A DNA stretch of 64,000 nt from Sweltsa coloradensis. Lineage: Eukaryota > Arthropoda > Insecta > Plecoptera > Chloroperlidae. Numbering within the stretch: the stretch's first letter is position 1; each line of letters opens with the position of its first letter. Shown piece after piece: positions 22,661-33,442 of the stretch. A model generated the notes under the pieces. That model saw nothing but the letters and a program-made list of their open reading frames with translations, did not search any database and had not been told where the DNA came from. Made by a program: the position numbers and the translations under genes. The stretch is taken from positions 1 to 64,000 of the forward strand of contig JAMZAV010003261.1 of assembly GCA_024449915.1 (NCBI GenBank). Reading direction: 5' to 3'.

Positions 22661-22738
22661 TCATTGATTGTTATGCTGGCGAGGCTGGGTCTATTCACGA
22701 CCAAAGTTTATTCAGACGTTCTCCGTTATACGTGGATA

Positions 22739-23069
22739 TTCCCCGTCTGGGCCCGGGGTAGAATTGACCCAGAGCATGGCTCTGCTAATCGTAAAAGGCG
22801 ATTCAAAAGTCCACCTCGCAAACATCAGCTTATAAGAAAGTTAGTTTAGTACTCCCCGAAAATAGAGGCGAGCTCTGGCAACCGTCGTCGGGGACCTTGC
22901 CCCCTTCCCTTGACGACCCCCTAGCGACGATGACAATGACACAACGAACGATGACAAAGACGATGACGTCCGCGACGTGAGAAACCCCCCTTCCTCCCTT
23001 ACATGTGGCTGGTTCTGACCAGCATGGGCCCCTCTCCCCCCTCCCTCCTCTATAGGTTAGAGTAGTGCA
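22739..23069 (+). mobile_element. SINE-A, array copy 3, 3'-truncated
   Basis: Complete head and hairpin. It is cut at AGTAGTGCAT, where copy 4 begins. Confidence 0.85.
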
Positions 23070-23070
23070 T

Positions 23071-23492
23071 ACCCCCCGTCTGGGCCCGGGGTAGAATTGG
23101 CCCAGAGCATGGCTCTGCTAATCGTAAAAGGCGATTCGAGAGAAAAAGTCCACCTCGCAAACATCAGCTAGAAAGAGCGGAGAATCTTACTCCCCGAAAC
23201 TAGAGGCGAGCTCTGGCAATCGTCGTCGGGGACCTTGTCCCCTTCCCTTGACGACCCCCCGGCGACGATGACAATGACACAACGAACGATGACAAGGACG
23301 ATGACGACCGCGACGTGAGAAACCCCCCTTCCTCCCCTTAACCGTGGCTGGTTCTGACCAGCATGGGCCCCCCCTCCCCCCCCCCCCTTAGGCTAGAGTG
23401 GTGCATTATGACCTAACGGTTGACGCGTCCTTAATCCAAATAAACCAGAAATGACCTAACGCTTGACGCGTCCTTAATCCAAATAAACCAAA
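23071..23492 (+). mobile_element. SINE-A, array copy 4 with extra tail
   Basis: Full length to about 23447, then a repeated tail (TGACCTAACGCTTGACGCGT) at 23452-23490. It is one of the cleanest copies, with TTCGA at the B-box position. Confidence 0.9.
23098..23143 (+). promoter_or_regulatory. Pol III-like A and B boxes in SINE-A
   Basis: TGGCCCAGAGC (23098-23108) matches 10 of 11 positions of the A-box consensus TRGYNNARNGG. GATTCGAGAGA (23133-23143) keeps the TTCGA core of the B-box. Their start-to-start spacing is 35 bases, as in a tRNA. The anticodon-loop-like CTGCTAA lies at 23115-23121. Activity is not shown by sequence alone. Confidence 0.55.
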
Positions 23493-23814
23493 AATACGTG
23501 GATATTGGCAACAATTTGACACAGTTTGCAAATGATGGTCACCTTGTTGGCGATAAGGTATACACACTACAAGTAAATATGCTAAAGCCATTCAGCAATA
23601 ATGGATTCCGATGATCATTTGATTGGTGGTTGATTTGCGGGTGCTCGCAATGTCCATACCACCGATTACTATAATATTTACTATTAAAAAATATTGATTT
23701 TTGGTTGGTTATCGTTCACTTGTCGATTGCGTCGGTTCCTACAGGGTTGGCTTGGTTACTTTGACAAACTGTCCCCCACTAAAAATCAGTTAAGTGACTG
23801 AGCTAGAAGACTCG
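23493..23814. other. No gene recognised
   Basis: Unassigned AT-rich DNA. Confidence 0.4.
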
Positions 23815-24103
23815 AAATACAGATTTCTCTCCTTTCTTCAGTAATTAATTCACTTTTATTTATAAAACTAAAAACTAATAATATCATCAATTCATTTTAC
23901 AATATCACAGGCGTTGAAATATGACCATACCGGTTGAAGCGCCTTTGGTCCTTATGTCGTCATAAAGCTTCACTTTCTCTGCTTATCTATGTTCTCGACA
24001 CAACGCCCCGTACTCGTACCCGCTGTAACTTCTCGTGTCACTCTCTCAAATGTGTATTTGACCGTACCTACTCTAAACCGTCCTCTGCCGAAGTCCACTG
24101 GGC
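23815..24103 (+). repeat. LINE-I 3' end plus flank, duplicated at 25450-25745
   Basis: The LINE-I UTR terminus (23815-23955) and about 140 bp beyond it (CTCGACACAACGCCCCGTAC) recur together at 25450-25745. The block was therefore copied after the LINE landed. The flank is open in both directions but matches no known family. Confidence 0.7.
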
Positions 24104-24520
24104 CTTTGGTAGAATCTGGCCCAGTGCATCGCTCTGCTAATCGTAAAAGGCGATTCCAGAGAAAAAGTCCAACTCGCAAAAAACAGCAGTATGAATGATA
24201 GTATTTTACTCCCGAAACTAGAGTTGAGCTCTGTCAATCGTCGTCTGGGACCTTGCCCCCTTACATTGACGACCCCCACAACGACAATGAAGACGATGAC
24301 ATTACGAACGATGACAAAGACAATAACGAACGCCACGTGAGAAACCCCCTTACCACTCCATCCCCGTGGCTGGATCTGAACAGCATTGGCTTCTCCTCCC
24401 AATATCCCCTAGGCTAGAGTTGCGCATTATGACCTAACGGTCGACGCGCCCTTAATAAAAAAACAAACAAACAATTATCACTCATTATGACCTAACGGTT
24501 GACGCGCCTTTAATAAAGGA
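24104..24520 (+). mobile_element. SINE-A with repeated tail
   Basis: Head TGGCCCAGTGC and tail CGGTCGACGCGCCCTTAATA, followed by a second tail (24480-24520). Confidence 0.8.
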
Positions 24521-24534
24521 ACAACAATTATCAC

Positions 24535-24785
24535 CCATTGTCATTTATTGAACAATATTTAATTTACATTATACACATTGAATTTGTTAATTTACAATCA
24601 TTCAAATAAATAAAATAAAATTATTACTTTCAACACCATGATGTTGACTTCTTTTACACTAAGACAACAACACATTCAACAATCCCACTAAAAACTCATT
24701 TCATTCACTTTCAATATCACAGGCGGCGCAATATGACTTAACCGGTCGAAGCGCCATAGATTCTCACAACGTCGTCCGGTCATCG
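24535..24785 (+). mobile_element. LINE-I 3'UTR end
   Basis: UTR with CACAGGCGGCGCAATATGAC, CCGGTCGAAGCGCC and CACAACGTCGTC. No coding part. Confidence 0.75.
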
Positions 24786-24889
24786 TATGAGGTTTTGTGT
24801 CATACGTCGTCGTTTAATTTTATCCAATTCCTTTGGCGAACTTCCCGACGTCAGACCGAAGACAAGGTCGACCACGACTTGATGACACC

Positions 24890-25077
24890 TCCATTCCTCT
24901 CCCTCCGTCCCTCGGCTAAGTCTGGGGTACAGTTGGCCGAGAGCAGGGAACGGCTTTGTAAAAGGCTATTCAAGGGATAAAGTCCACCTCGCAAATATAA
25001 GCTAGTGTAGGGCAGTATACTCCCCGAAACTAGAAGCGAGCTCTGGAAGTCGTCATCGGGGACACCTCTCATCCAGT
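24890..25077 (+). mobile_element. SINE-A head and body fragment
   Basis: Head diverged (GTTGGCCGAGAGCAGGGAAC). It ends at the GTCATCGGGGACACC part, where the next LINE-I piece starts. Confidence 0.6.
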
Positions 25078-25745
25078 TATGTGGTGCAAATTAAGAAAAA
25101 AACAAAGTGTGATGCCCACACTGAATCAAATATTCGTCCACCTACGTCTTGACTCTCACGAAGAGAAGAGGTGGTATTGTCCAGAATTGGAATGAGCCAC
25201 ACACGTCTAATTAACGGATGGATATCTCTATTATTCCATGATGTACCTTTAACCGTTCATCATATGCTTAGTAGAATGTACCAAAATAATAATATGAAAA
25301 CGTGCGCACGCAATTTGATTTTTCCCAGTCATATGAAGAACTTGTATCTTATGATAACGGCGACAAACTATCTAAATTCCTCATTCAGAGTAATTTATTT
25401 ATCAAAATTAAATTCACATCAAACACATGTCTTTCCTTTTTCCATCCAATTAAATAATTTTTCTGTTTGTATTACTGTCATCTTTATTATTTTCTTTTCT
25501 ATAACAAACTTAGAGAAGAATAAAATCATCAACTCATTTGACAATATCACAGGCGTTGAACTAAGACCATACCGGTTGAAGCGCCCTAGGTTCTCATATC
25601 GTCATACTACGCATAAAGTAGAAATGTCCATGTTCTCGACACAACGCCCCGTACTCGTACCCGCTGTAACTTCTCGTGTCAACCCTCTCAAATGTGTATT
25701 TGACCGAACCTACTCTAAACCGTCCTCTGGCGAAGTCCACGTTTG
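25078..25745 (+). pseudogene. LINE-I C-terminal end, 3'UTR and duplicated flank
   Basis: Broken remnants of EEVVLSRIGMSHTRL and of the finger region precede the UTR. The flank from 25605 is the partner of 23956-24103. Confidence 0.7.
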
Positions 25746-25957
25746 GTCCACGAGTGGATTTATGCGACACTGCGTCTGGAACCAGCTTCCGTCACTGCGC
25801 TACAGTTGGATGGCGCCAAGCTGGCAGTCTACGTCAAACTAACCGGGGATCGTCTGTGTGAGGAGCTCCTCACTAATCTCGGGAGTTCTGTTCCGTTCCG
25901 CCTGCATGGCTGAAGGTTCCATCAGCAAGGTTGCTATCGGCCACACTGACCTGGGCT
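25746..25957. other. No gene recognised
   Basis: Unassigned, locally GC-rich spacer. Confidence 0.35.
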
Positions 25958-26605
25958 ACCCCGTCTGGGCCCGGGGTAGAATTGGCCCAGAGCATGGCTC
26001 TGCTAATCGTACAGGGCGATTCAAGAGAAAATGTCCACTTCGCAAACATCAGCATGTTCGAGGGTATATTACTCCCTTAAACTAGTGGCGAGCTCTGGTT
26101 GTTGACGTGAGAAACTTCGCACTTCCATCCCCCTACCCGTGGCTGGTTCTATCCAGCATGGGATCATCCTCCCATAATTCTCTAGACCCAGTCTAGGCAC
26201 AGGGTTCTCCGTCTGGGCCCGAGGTGGAATTGCCCAGAGCATGGCTCTGATAATCTTACGCGGCGATTAAAGAGAAGAAGTCCAGCTCACAAATATCAGC
26301 TAGTAAGAAGGGGAGAATTTTATTCCCCAAAACTAGAGGCGAGCTCTGGTTGTTGACGTGAGAAACTTCGCACTTCCATCCCCCTACCCGTGGCTGGTTC
26401 TGACTGGCATGGGATTATCCTCCCTAAGATCTCTAGACCCAGTCTAGGCACAGGGTTCTCCGTCTGGGCCCGAGGTGGAATTGCCCAGAGCATGGCTCTG
26501 ATAATCTTACGCGGCGATTTAAGAGAAGAAGTCCAGCTCACAAATATCAGCTAGTAAGAAGGGTAGAATTTTATTCCCCGAAACTAGAGGCGAGCTCTGG
26601 CAATC
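25958..26605 (+). mobile_element. SINE-A copies with a 251-bp tandem duplication
   Basis: A head and body (25958-26090) are followed by two near-identical units, offset 251 bp (AGCTCTGGTTGTTGACGTGA at 26091 and 26342; TCTAGACCCAGTCTAGGCAC at 26181 and 26432). Each unit joins a short SINE 3' part to a new SINE head. Confidence 0.8.
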
Positions 26606-26639
26606 GTTATCCATTACAACTATAACAATAAGAACGATG

Positions 26640-26878
26640 GAAAGGACACATCACACACATTTCTTTTATTTATTTATTTCCATTCGCATAAATAACGTTT
26701 GTTTTGCTATAAATATCATTATGATCATCATTTTCTTTTCTTATTTACATACTTAAAAAACAATCTAATTATCAAACACACCATTAACTCATCTCATCAT
26801 TTGTCATTATCACAGGCGGTGCAATATGACCAAACAAGTTGAAGCGCCCTAGTTTCTCAAGTCGTCATTGTAGGCATG
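26640..26878 (+). mobile_element. LINE-I 3'UTR end
   Basis: Ends AACAAGTTGAAGCGCCCTAG and CTCAAGTCGTC. The CCGG centre of the hairpin loop is lost here. Confidence 0.75.
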
Positions 26879-27144
26879 TATTCTTTCCTCATCTTGGGCT
26901 TAAACGTAAGGTGCTCGGTGCATAACTGCTACCTGTATGGCGTCGCAATATACAGCAATTCTGTACGTATAGAACAAGATATTATTTTTGTCATTGTTTG
27001 AGAGAGCTGGAAAGTATGGCAATTATTGTAACGTTTCATCTTCGAACATTATTTTACAGCAAAGCCTGTCCCACCCTCTCCCCCCTTCACCTTGGCTGTG
27101 GCTGTTAATGACCAGCACGGTTGTGTTATCCCCACATCACCTAG
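26879..27144. other. No gene recognised
   Basis: Unassigned, except for a short hairpin-like SINE piece near 27096-27145. Confidence 0.4.
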
Positions 27145-27145
27145 G

Positions 27146-27592
27146 TACCCCGTCTAGGCCCGGGGTAGAATTGGCCCAGAGCATGGCTCTGCTAATCGTA
27201 AAAGGCGATTCAAAAGAAAAAGTCCACCTCGCAAACATCAGCTAGTATGAAGGGTAGTATATTACTCCTTAAATCTAGAGGTGAGCTCTGGCAATCGTCA
27301 TCGGGGACCTTGCCCCTTTCCCTTGACGACCTCTCGACGACGATGACGACAATGACACAACGAACGATGACGAAGACAATGACGACCACGACGTGAGAAC
27401 CCTATTCCCCCCCCCTTTACCCGTGGCTGGTTCTGACCAGCAAAGGCCCCTCCCCCACCCCCCTAGGTTAGAGTGGTGCATTATGAATGGTTGACGCGTC
27501 CTTAATCCAAATAAACAAAACATCACCTAAGTAAGAGTGGCGCATTCGCAAATTTTGAAATCACCCTAGTTTCTCACGTCGTCGTCGTAACG
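27146..27592 (+). mobile_element. SINE-A, full length, plus LINE-I terminus
   Basis: Tail shortened (GAATGGTTGACGCGTCC). 27560-27592 is a bare LINE-I end with CACGTCGTCGTCG. Confidence 0.85.
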
Positions 27593-27616
27593 TAATGTTG
27601 CGTTGGTGTGACCGAA

Positions 27617-29503
27617 CAGCTCAAAGACATGTGCAAATTGGATTGAACAATATAAGCGAATGGACTAGAAAGCGGGGGGCACGATTCTCTCCCGAAAAGA
27701 CTCAGTGCATTCACTAATGTCGTCTTCAAGGAATCCAAAATGACCCACAACTATCGTTTAACAATGTAGAACTTCTATTCAAAACAAATGTCCTCTTCTC
27801 GGCATGGTGTTTGACAAAAAGCTAAATTGGAAACACCACGTTGTTGAGTTAAGCAAAAGATGCATGTTGAAAATCAACCTATTGAAAGTTCTCAGCAATA
27901 CATCGTATCGTGGGGTGCAGATAGGACTTGCATGTTGAGAATTTACGGATCTCTAGTTTGCTCCAAGATGGACTATGGATGTTTCGTATACTCTTCAGCA
28001 AGTAACACAACCCTTAAACTTCTAGACACTGTCCACCATTGTGGTCTTTGTCTAGCTCTTGGTGCATTTCGAACAAGCCCGGTAGTCAGCTTGTATGCCG
28101 AGTCAGGTGTGGTCCTCTTTGGCAGAACGGCGAGACCTTTTGTTGGGGACGTACGTAATGAAAATTAAATCTATGCCTAACCATCCATCAAATCGTGATA
28201 TTTTTAATGTGAAATATGTCAGACACTTTGATAACAAACCGATGGCAACCCTTCCAACGGGGTTAAGATGTAAACTTTTGTTTAATCTTATAGATTTTAA
28301 TCTGCCAACAGTTTTTAATTTTGTTTTTAGCAATAACTCGCCCTGGTCTACACCAGAGCCGATTATTCTATTCGACCTGTGTCGTTTGATAAAAACTCTA
28401 CTTGCGATACTGTATTCAAAATTATCTTTAGAAAGATTTGCCATGGGCATCAAAGGTTTACTTTTGGGATTCACAGATGGCTCCAAAATTGACAAAAAGT
28501 TGGGAAGTGCCTTTTATTGCTCCACCTTAACTGAACGTTTCAGGCTAAGCGACGTGTGTTCAGTTTTCACTGAAAAGTTATTCGCCATCCGTGAAGCTCT
28601 TAAATACATTCTACGTTGTCGTTGTGGAGAATACCTTTTGTGTTCAGATAGCTTAAGTTCACTTCAAGCTATAAAACACATGTATTCTAGTCATCATTTA
28701 GTACAAGACATCCAAGTCTATTTAGAAAAACTTACCTCTAAGGGATATAAAATAGAGTTTTGCTGGATACCTGGACACGTGGGCATAGATGGAAATGAAC
28801 ACGCTGATCGGGCTGCTAAGGAAGCTTCCCAGCGTCGCGACGTTGATTTCAATCTAGTTCCCGTTCCAGATGTCAAGAGTGGATTCAAGCAAAGATTGTT
28901 GGATTTGCGACAAGCATCTTGGGATGTGTTGCAAAATTACAAATTGCGTAGTGTGATGCCCACATTGACTAATAAAATTCGTCCACCTACGTCTCGACTC
29001 TCACGTAGAGAAGAGGTGGTATTGTCTAGACTTCGTATAGGCCACACACACGCCTAACTCACGGATATCTCTTAACCAGAGAAAAGGTTATCCCCATATG
29101 TGACACGTGTGATGTACCTTTAAACCGTACATCATATGCAAGCCGAATGTACCAAATATGATGCCTTGCGCATGCAATTTGATCTCTCCCAATCATATGA
29201 AGAACTTCTATCATATGATAACGGCGACAAACTTTCTAAATTTCTCATCCATAATAATCTATTTAACAAAATTTAATTCACATCATACACATTTCTTTCT
29301 TTTCTTTATTTCCATTCTCGTACATAACATTTATTTTGCTATTACTTTCATCATTATCAATTTATTTTGTTATTTATACACTAGGAAAACAATCTTATCA
29401 TCAAACATACCTGCAAATACTCTTCTAATTGACTTTCATTCACAGGCGGCGCAATATGACCTAACCGGTTGAAGATCCCTAGTTTCTCACGTCGTCTTCG
29501 TCG
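27617..29503 (+). pseudogene. LINE-I fragment: RT C-terminus, RNase H, finger, 3'UTR
   Basis: This is the second-longest copy of the family. After short broken RT frames, an open stretch (28095-29057) covers a complete-looking RNase H with FTDGSK, the Glu in EKLFAIREAL, the Asp in LLCSDSLSS and HADRAAKEAS. A one-base change then shifts the frame before the CX2CX7HX4C finger (29090-29150). The 3'UTR follows, ending CACGTCGTCTTCGTCG. Presence of RNase H after RT fits I-like LINEs. It begins at the homologue of 54914 in the longest copy, a normal 5' truncation from target-primed reverse transcription. Confidence 0.9.
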
Positions 29504-29645
29504 ATGGTGAGTACAATCGGTTACATCCAGTGTAGGATTTGGCCTATGGTCATGACTTAATGCAAAAAAAATCCCTTCTTGCCCGTGGCTGCTTCTGACC
29601 AACATTAAACCTAATTGTTTCTCGCAACGTTAAACTAAATGAATC
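29504..29645. other. No gene recognised
   Basis: Spacer with a weak SINE-A hairpin-like piece near 29578-29605. Confidence 0.35.
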
Positions 29646-29975
29646 AATCAAAATATTATTGTTCATGTATTATTATGTAATTCATATTCTTTTCTTATAG
29701 ACATACTGAGAAAATAATAATCATCAAATATACCATAAACTCATCTCATCGACCGCGACGTGAGAACCCCCCTTGCCTCCCTTACCCGTGTCTGGTTCTG
29801 ACCAGCACGGGTATATCCTTCCCGTACCCAATTGTTTTGAGTGGTGCATTATGACCTAACGGTTGACGCGTCCTTAATCCAAATATTATACAAACAAAAT
29901 TAATATCACAGGCAGCACAATTCAATCTAACCGGTTGAAGCGCCCTAGTTTCTCACGTCGTCGTCGATGGAGAAC
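29646..29975 (+). mobile_element. LINE-I 3'UTR interrupted by a SINE-A 3' part
   Basis: LINE-I UTR 29646-29747, SINE-A from the triplet tract to the tail 29748-29887, then LINE-I again (ACAGGCAGCACAATTC to CACGTCGTCGTCG). The SINE is 5'-truncated and nested. Confidence 0.7.
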
Positions 29976-30127
29976 ATTGGCATTGGCGCAACTTCGTTTC
30001 ATGGGCCCGCCCGCAAATTTCTATGCCACCACCCCCCGCCCCCCCTTAAAGATACATACATGCATAGGGTCAGTGTGGAATTTAGGCTTTTCATCCCAGG
30101 CGAATATATAATATCTCGGGGGTATTA

Positions 30128-30497
30128 TATGGGCCCAGGTTAGAATTGGCCCAGAGCATGGCTCTGCTAATCGTAAAAGGCGATTCAAGAGAAAAAGTCC
30201 ACCTCGCAAACATCAGCTAGTAAGCGGGGAGTATATTACTTCCCGAACCTAGAGGCGAGCTCTGGCAATCGTCGTCGGGGACCTTGCCCCCTTCCCTTGA
30301 CGACCCCCCGGCGACGATGACAATGACACAACGAACGATGACAAAGACGATGACGACCGCGACGTGAGAAACCCCCCTTCCTCCCCTTACCCGTGGCTGG
30401 TTCTGCCCAGCATGGGCCCCTCCTCTCCTCCCCCACCTTAGGCTAGAGTGGTCCATTATGACCAAACGGTTGACGCGTCCTTAATCCAAATAAACCA
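30128..30497 (+). mobile_element. SINE-A, nearly complete
   Basis: Only the first bases differ (TATATGGGCCCAGG). Hairpin with one change (GGTTCTGCCCAGC). Clean GACGCGTCCTTAATCC tail. Confidence 0.88.
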
Positions 30498-30582
30498 AAT
30501 AGGGACCAAGCACGGGGGTTTGGGGGGGCAGCCCCCCCCCCCCCAACAATAGCGGTGTAGGCGAAAATTTGAAAATCAGGTT

Positions 30583-31912
30583 TGTAACAGTCCATGAATC
30601 ACTTTTCATCACAATCAACAGCAATTACCAGCCCACGCGCGCAAGCCACAGATGCACACCTACCCAGACCAGTCTACCTTATCTCTCTCTCTCTCTCTCT
30701 TCTCATCCTCGCCCATGAACCATCTCATTTCAACTTCTCTGACCTTTGAACATGTAACTTGACTGTATTCTGTGTGTATTCTGTACTGTTTATTTTCATA
30801 GTCATACCATAATAATACTGTTATCTATATTCTAAAGTACCTAGTGAAGTCATCATTGCGGTTTTGCTGGTAAAGGGAGGACACTGTGAATGTATGCGAG
30901 TCACTGTTGGTCAGGCTGTTGTCTAGGGTGGATCTCCGTGTCGACTGCTGTATGCAGGATAGGCCATGTTATTTGATTTTTAAAACATTGTTAGTGGTTG
31001 AGCCTCTATCTGTGAGACCTGAAACTTTTTGGGGAAGTGTGGGACTGTGTCGCGCGTGCGAATCCATACCCCTCGACTAGAACGTTTGGACGTTGGAGTC
31101 TTTAATTAGTTTCGCAACCAAGTGGGGACCTTGTGGAGACCCTGGACGATATGACAGTGCACCGTGTACCCATCGCTCCCGCCGACCTCTTCCAGCCGAT
31201 CGAGATTGGTACCTTGGGCAACCGACTCTGTGAGGACTTCTGGTAACGTGTTTAATATTTACCGGACGAACTGTAAGTAACTCACTGTACAAACTTTCGT
31301 GAAGAACTTGTTCATACCCTCGCGTAGGCCGGCAAGTGAGCCCGATCTGTTGTGTACAAGAACTACTGAAGTTGTACGTGGTTATCCACGGCCCCGGCTT
31401 GAGAGTGCCGAATAACTTTGTGGAGTAATTTACCTGAACGTTGTTTGAGCGGCGTCTAATAAGTTTAAACTTAACCTAACTGTATATTATTGTTATGTAA
31501 TTAGGCTAACTTGGTACGTTGGTTTTCATATAGCCAAGCGTGATTATGCTACTTGTTTGGGCAGGCAGATGAGACCTTGTGAATCTTTTTGATGTTTGAA
31601 CTTGGAGATCTGTTTGTTCACGGGTTCTAACCTATTGTTATATATTTCTGGTTATTAATTGGTGGTATGCTTTATTATATTAAATTTCTATGTATTTCAC
31701 AAGCACATCTTGCTGGGTTGCCCCTCTGTTATCTTACTTCCGACCCCAGGCTTATATTTCTTTGTTTGATAACGCCTGCAGACGGGGACGAGTGACAAAA
31801 CAAAGTGGCGCCCTATCTAATTATTAAGAGCAGTATTGACGATTGTAACCCCAACTCCCCCCGCCCCACTCTACCACCCCATATACCTGAGCACCGGCAT
31901 AAATGCGTCGCA
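30583..31912 (+). repeat. 5' LTR
   Basis: 1330 bp, TG..CA ends. It contains a CT microsatellite at 30690-30710. It differs from the 3' LTR by a handful of substitutions and about as many one-base length changes, mainly in homopolymers. Confidence 0.95.
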
Positions 31913-31917
31913 ATAAC

Positions 31918-31932
31918 TGACGTCCGAACGTG
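31918..31932 (+). promoter_or_regulatory. Possible primer-binding site
   Basis: TGACGTCCGAACGTG starts 5 bases after the LTR. With small length changes it resembles TGACCCCGACGTG, the tRNA-Trp-type site reported for CsRn1-lineage elements. The match is imperfect. Confidence 0.35.
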
Positions 31933-31992
31933 GGGCCTGATCTTCTTTTCTTTTGGATTATTTAAGAAAATTGTCAATTGCATTTTTTCATC

Positions 31993-33430
31993 ATGGAGAT
32001 AAATCGTCTAGCTAAGGATGAATTAGAATATGAACTAAACGTGAGAGGGATAACCGATATTTCTACTGTGGAAGATATGCGAAAATGTTTGAGACGCGTA
32101 TTGAAGTTCGAAAAAAACGGAACATTAATGATTAGGCCGATATCGCCAGCAAACATTCAAACAGAATTAGTAATGATTGTTAAGAAAATGACCGAAATAA
32201 AAACTTTGATTGAAACTTTTGAAGGAGCAAAACTAGACTCAGATTATCGTAAAATCGATACTAAGCTGTGTCACTTGTTAGGGAGGACAGAGCGTATACA
32301 GAGTGAGGAACCTGAAGTTATGAAGGAACGCTCACATATATTGAAGGAAATTTTGTGTGCTATGGAAGAATTAGAAGAGCAAAGTACCCCGATGTTGCCA
32401 GTTCCCGACAATAGAGAGGACGAAGTCACTGATAAGGCCTACCGACCAGGCTTAAATTTAGGTCCACTGCCTTTACCCACTGACAATGATTCGGACGACC
32501 CTACTGATAAACTGGTCAATCAATTTAATTCCCTGTTGCGCGACCAAACCTCTGTAGGGACTAAAGAAAAGTTTATGAACCCAGTAATTGAGAGAGCAAA
32601 TAATAGTATTCAACATGTGCATAGAACACAAGTACCTGTTTCACAGTGGAATATTAAATTCACAGGAGATGGTCAAGGACTTAGTGTAAATGCGTTCATA
32701 GAGAGAGTAGAAGACCTATGCGATGCGAGACATGTACCCAGAGAAGACCTTTGGTTATCTGCCATTGATCTTTTTCAAGGTTCTGCACTCATATGGTTCA
32801 GAGCAATAAGGAATAGGGTCCATTCTTGGCGTGAACTCATCACCTTACTTAGAGATGAATTCTTACCCTTTGATTATGAAGAGGACTTGTTTAAATGAGA
32901 TTAAATCCCGCACTCAAGGAGAGGAGGAACGCTTTGGTATTTATGTTGCCACGATGGAGAACTTATCCGTCGCCTACCGACACCGATGCCAGAGAGGGAG
33001 AAGTTGCGATTGCTGATAAGAAATATTGCTCCTTTCTGCAGCGACCGTTTAAGTTTACAGGACATTTCGTCGGTGGACGAACTTCTGCGCCTAGGACGTA
33101 AGCTAGAACAAAGCCGCTGGCGAATGGACCGTTTTCGACCTCCGACAGCTAATCGTTACCTCCTAGAACCGGACTTGGCTTACAAGGGGAACCGTCCCAG
33201 GAAATACAACACTCATGTTGACAGCGCCGCACCTATTCCCGTCGACAATGGTACCGAATTCCAGGGAACCGAGGTAACTGGTTTGAGTTTTTGTGTTGGA
33301 ATTGTGCTAAGGAAGGACATTCCTTCCGTTCCTGCCCTAAACCGCGAGGCGGACGTTTTTGCTATGGATGCGGGAATCCTAATGTTGTTAGGTATAGATG
33401 TGTGAGATGTAACAAACCGGGAAACGAAAT
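31993..33430 (+). pseudogene. gag of the LTR element, broken
   Basis: The real ATG is at 31993; the open frame 15 bases upstream starts at a TTG. The first 300 residues are open, with charged N-terminal helices and a retrotransposon capsid-like domain in the last third. Frame breaks follow at about 32890, 32990 and 33275. Past these, a CX2CX4HX4C zinc knuckle (33294-33335) and a second Cys-rich group (CYGCGNPNV, then CVRC) are seen in other frames. Capsid and nucleocapsid roles are known for the family. The product as written here would be truncated at 32895. Confidence 0.8.
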
Positions 33431-33442
33431 GGGAGGACATCA

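Noticed and set aside
23098..23170. A functional tRNA-Ser gene
   Set aside because: No acceptor-stem pairing, a broken T-arm, and dozens of copies with SINE bodies.
21957..23445. Regularly spaced repeats, possibly CRISPR-like
   Set aside because: Units are about 330-375 bp, lie head-to-tail and are SINE-A copies. There are no short repeats with unique spacers, and the context is animal DNA.
31806..31812. TGGCGCC as the primer-binding site of the LTR element
   Set aside because: It lies inside the LTR, since the same sequence occurs near 37870 in the 3' LTR. A primer site must follow the 5' LTR only.
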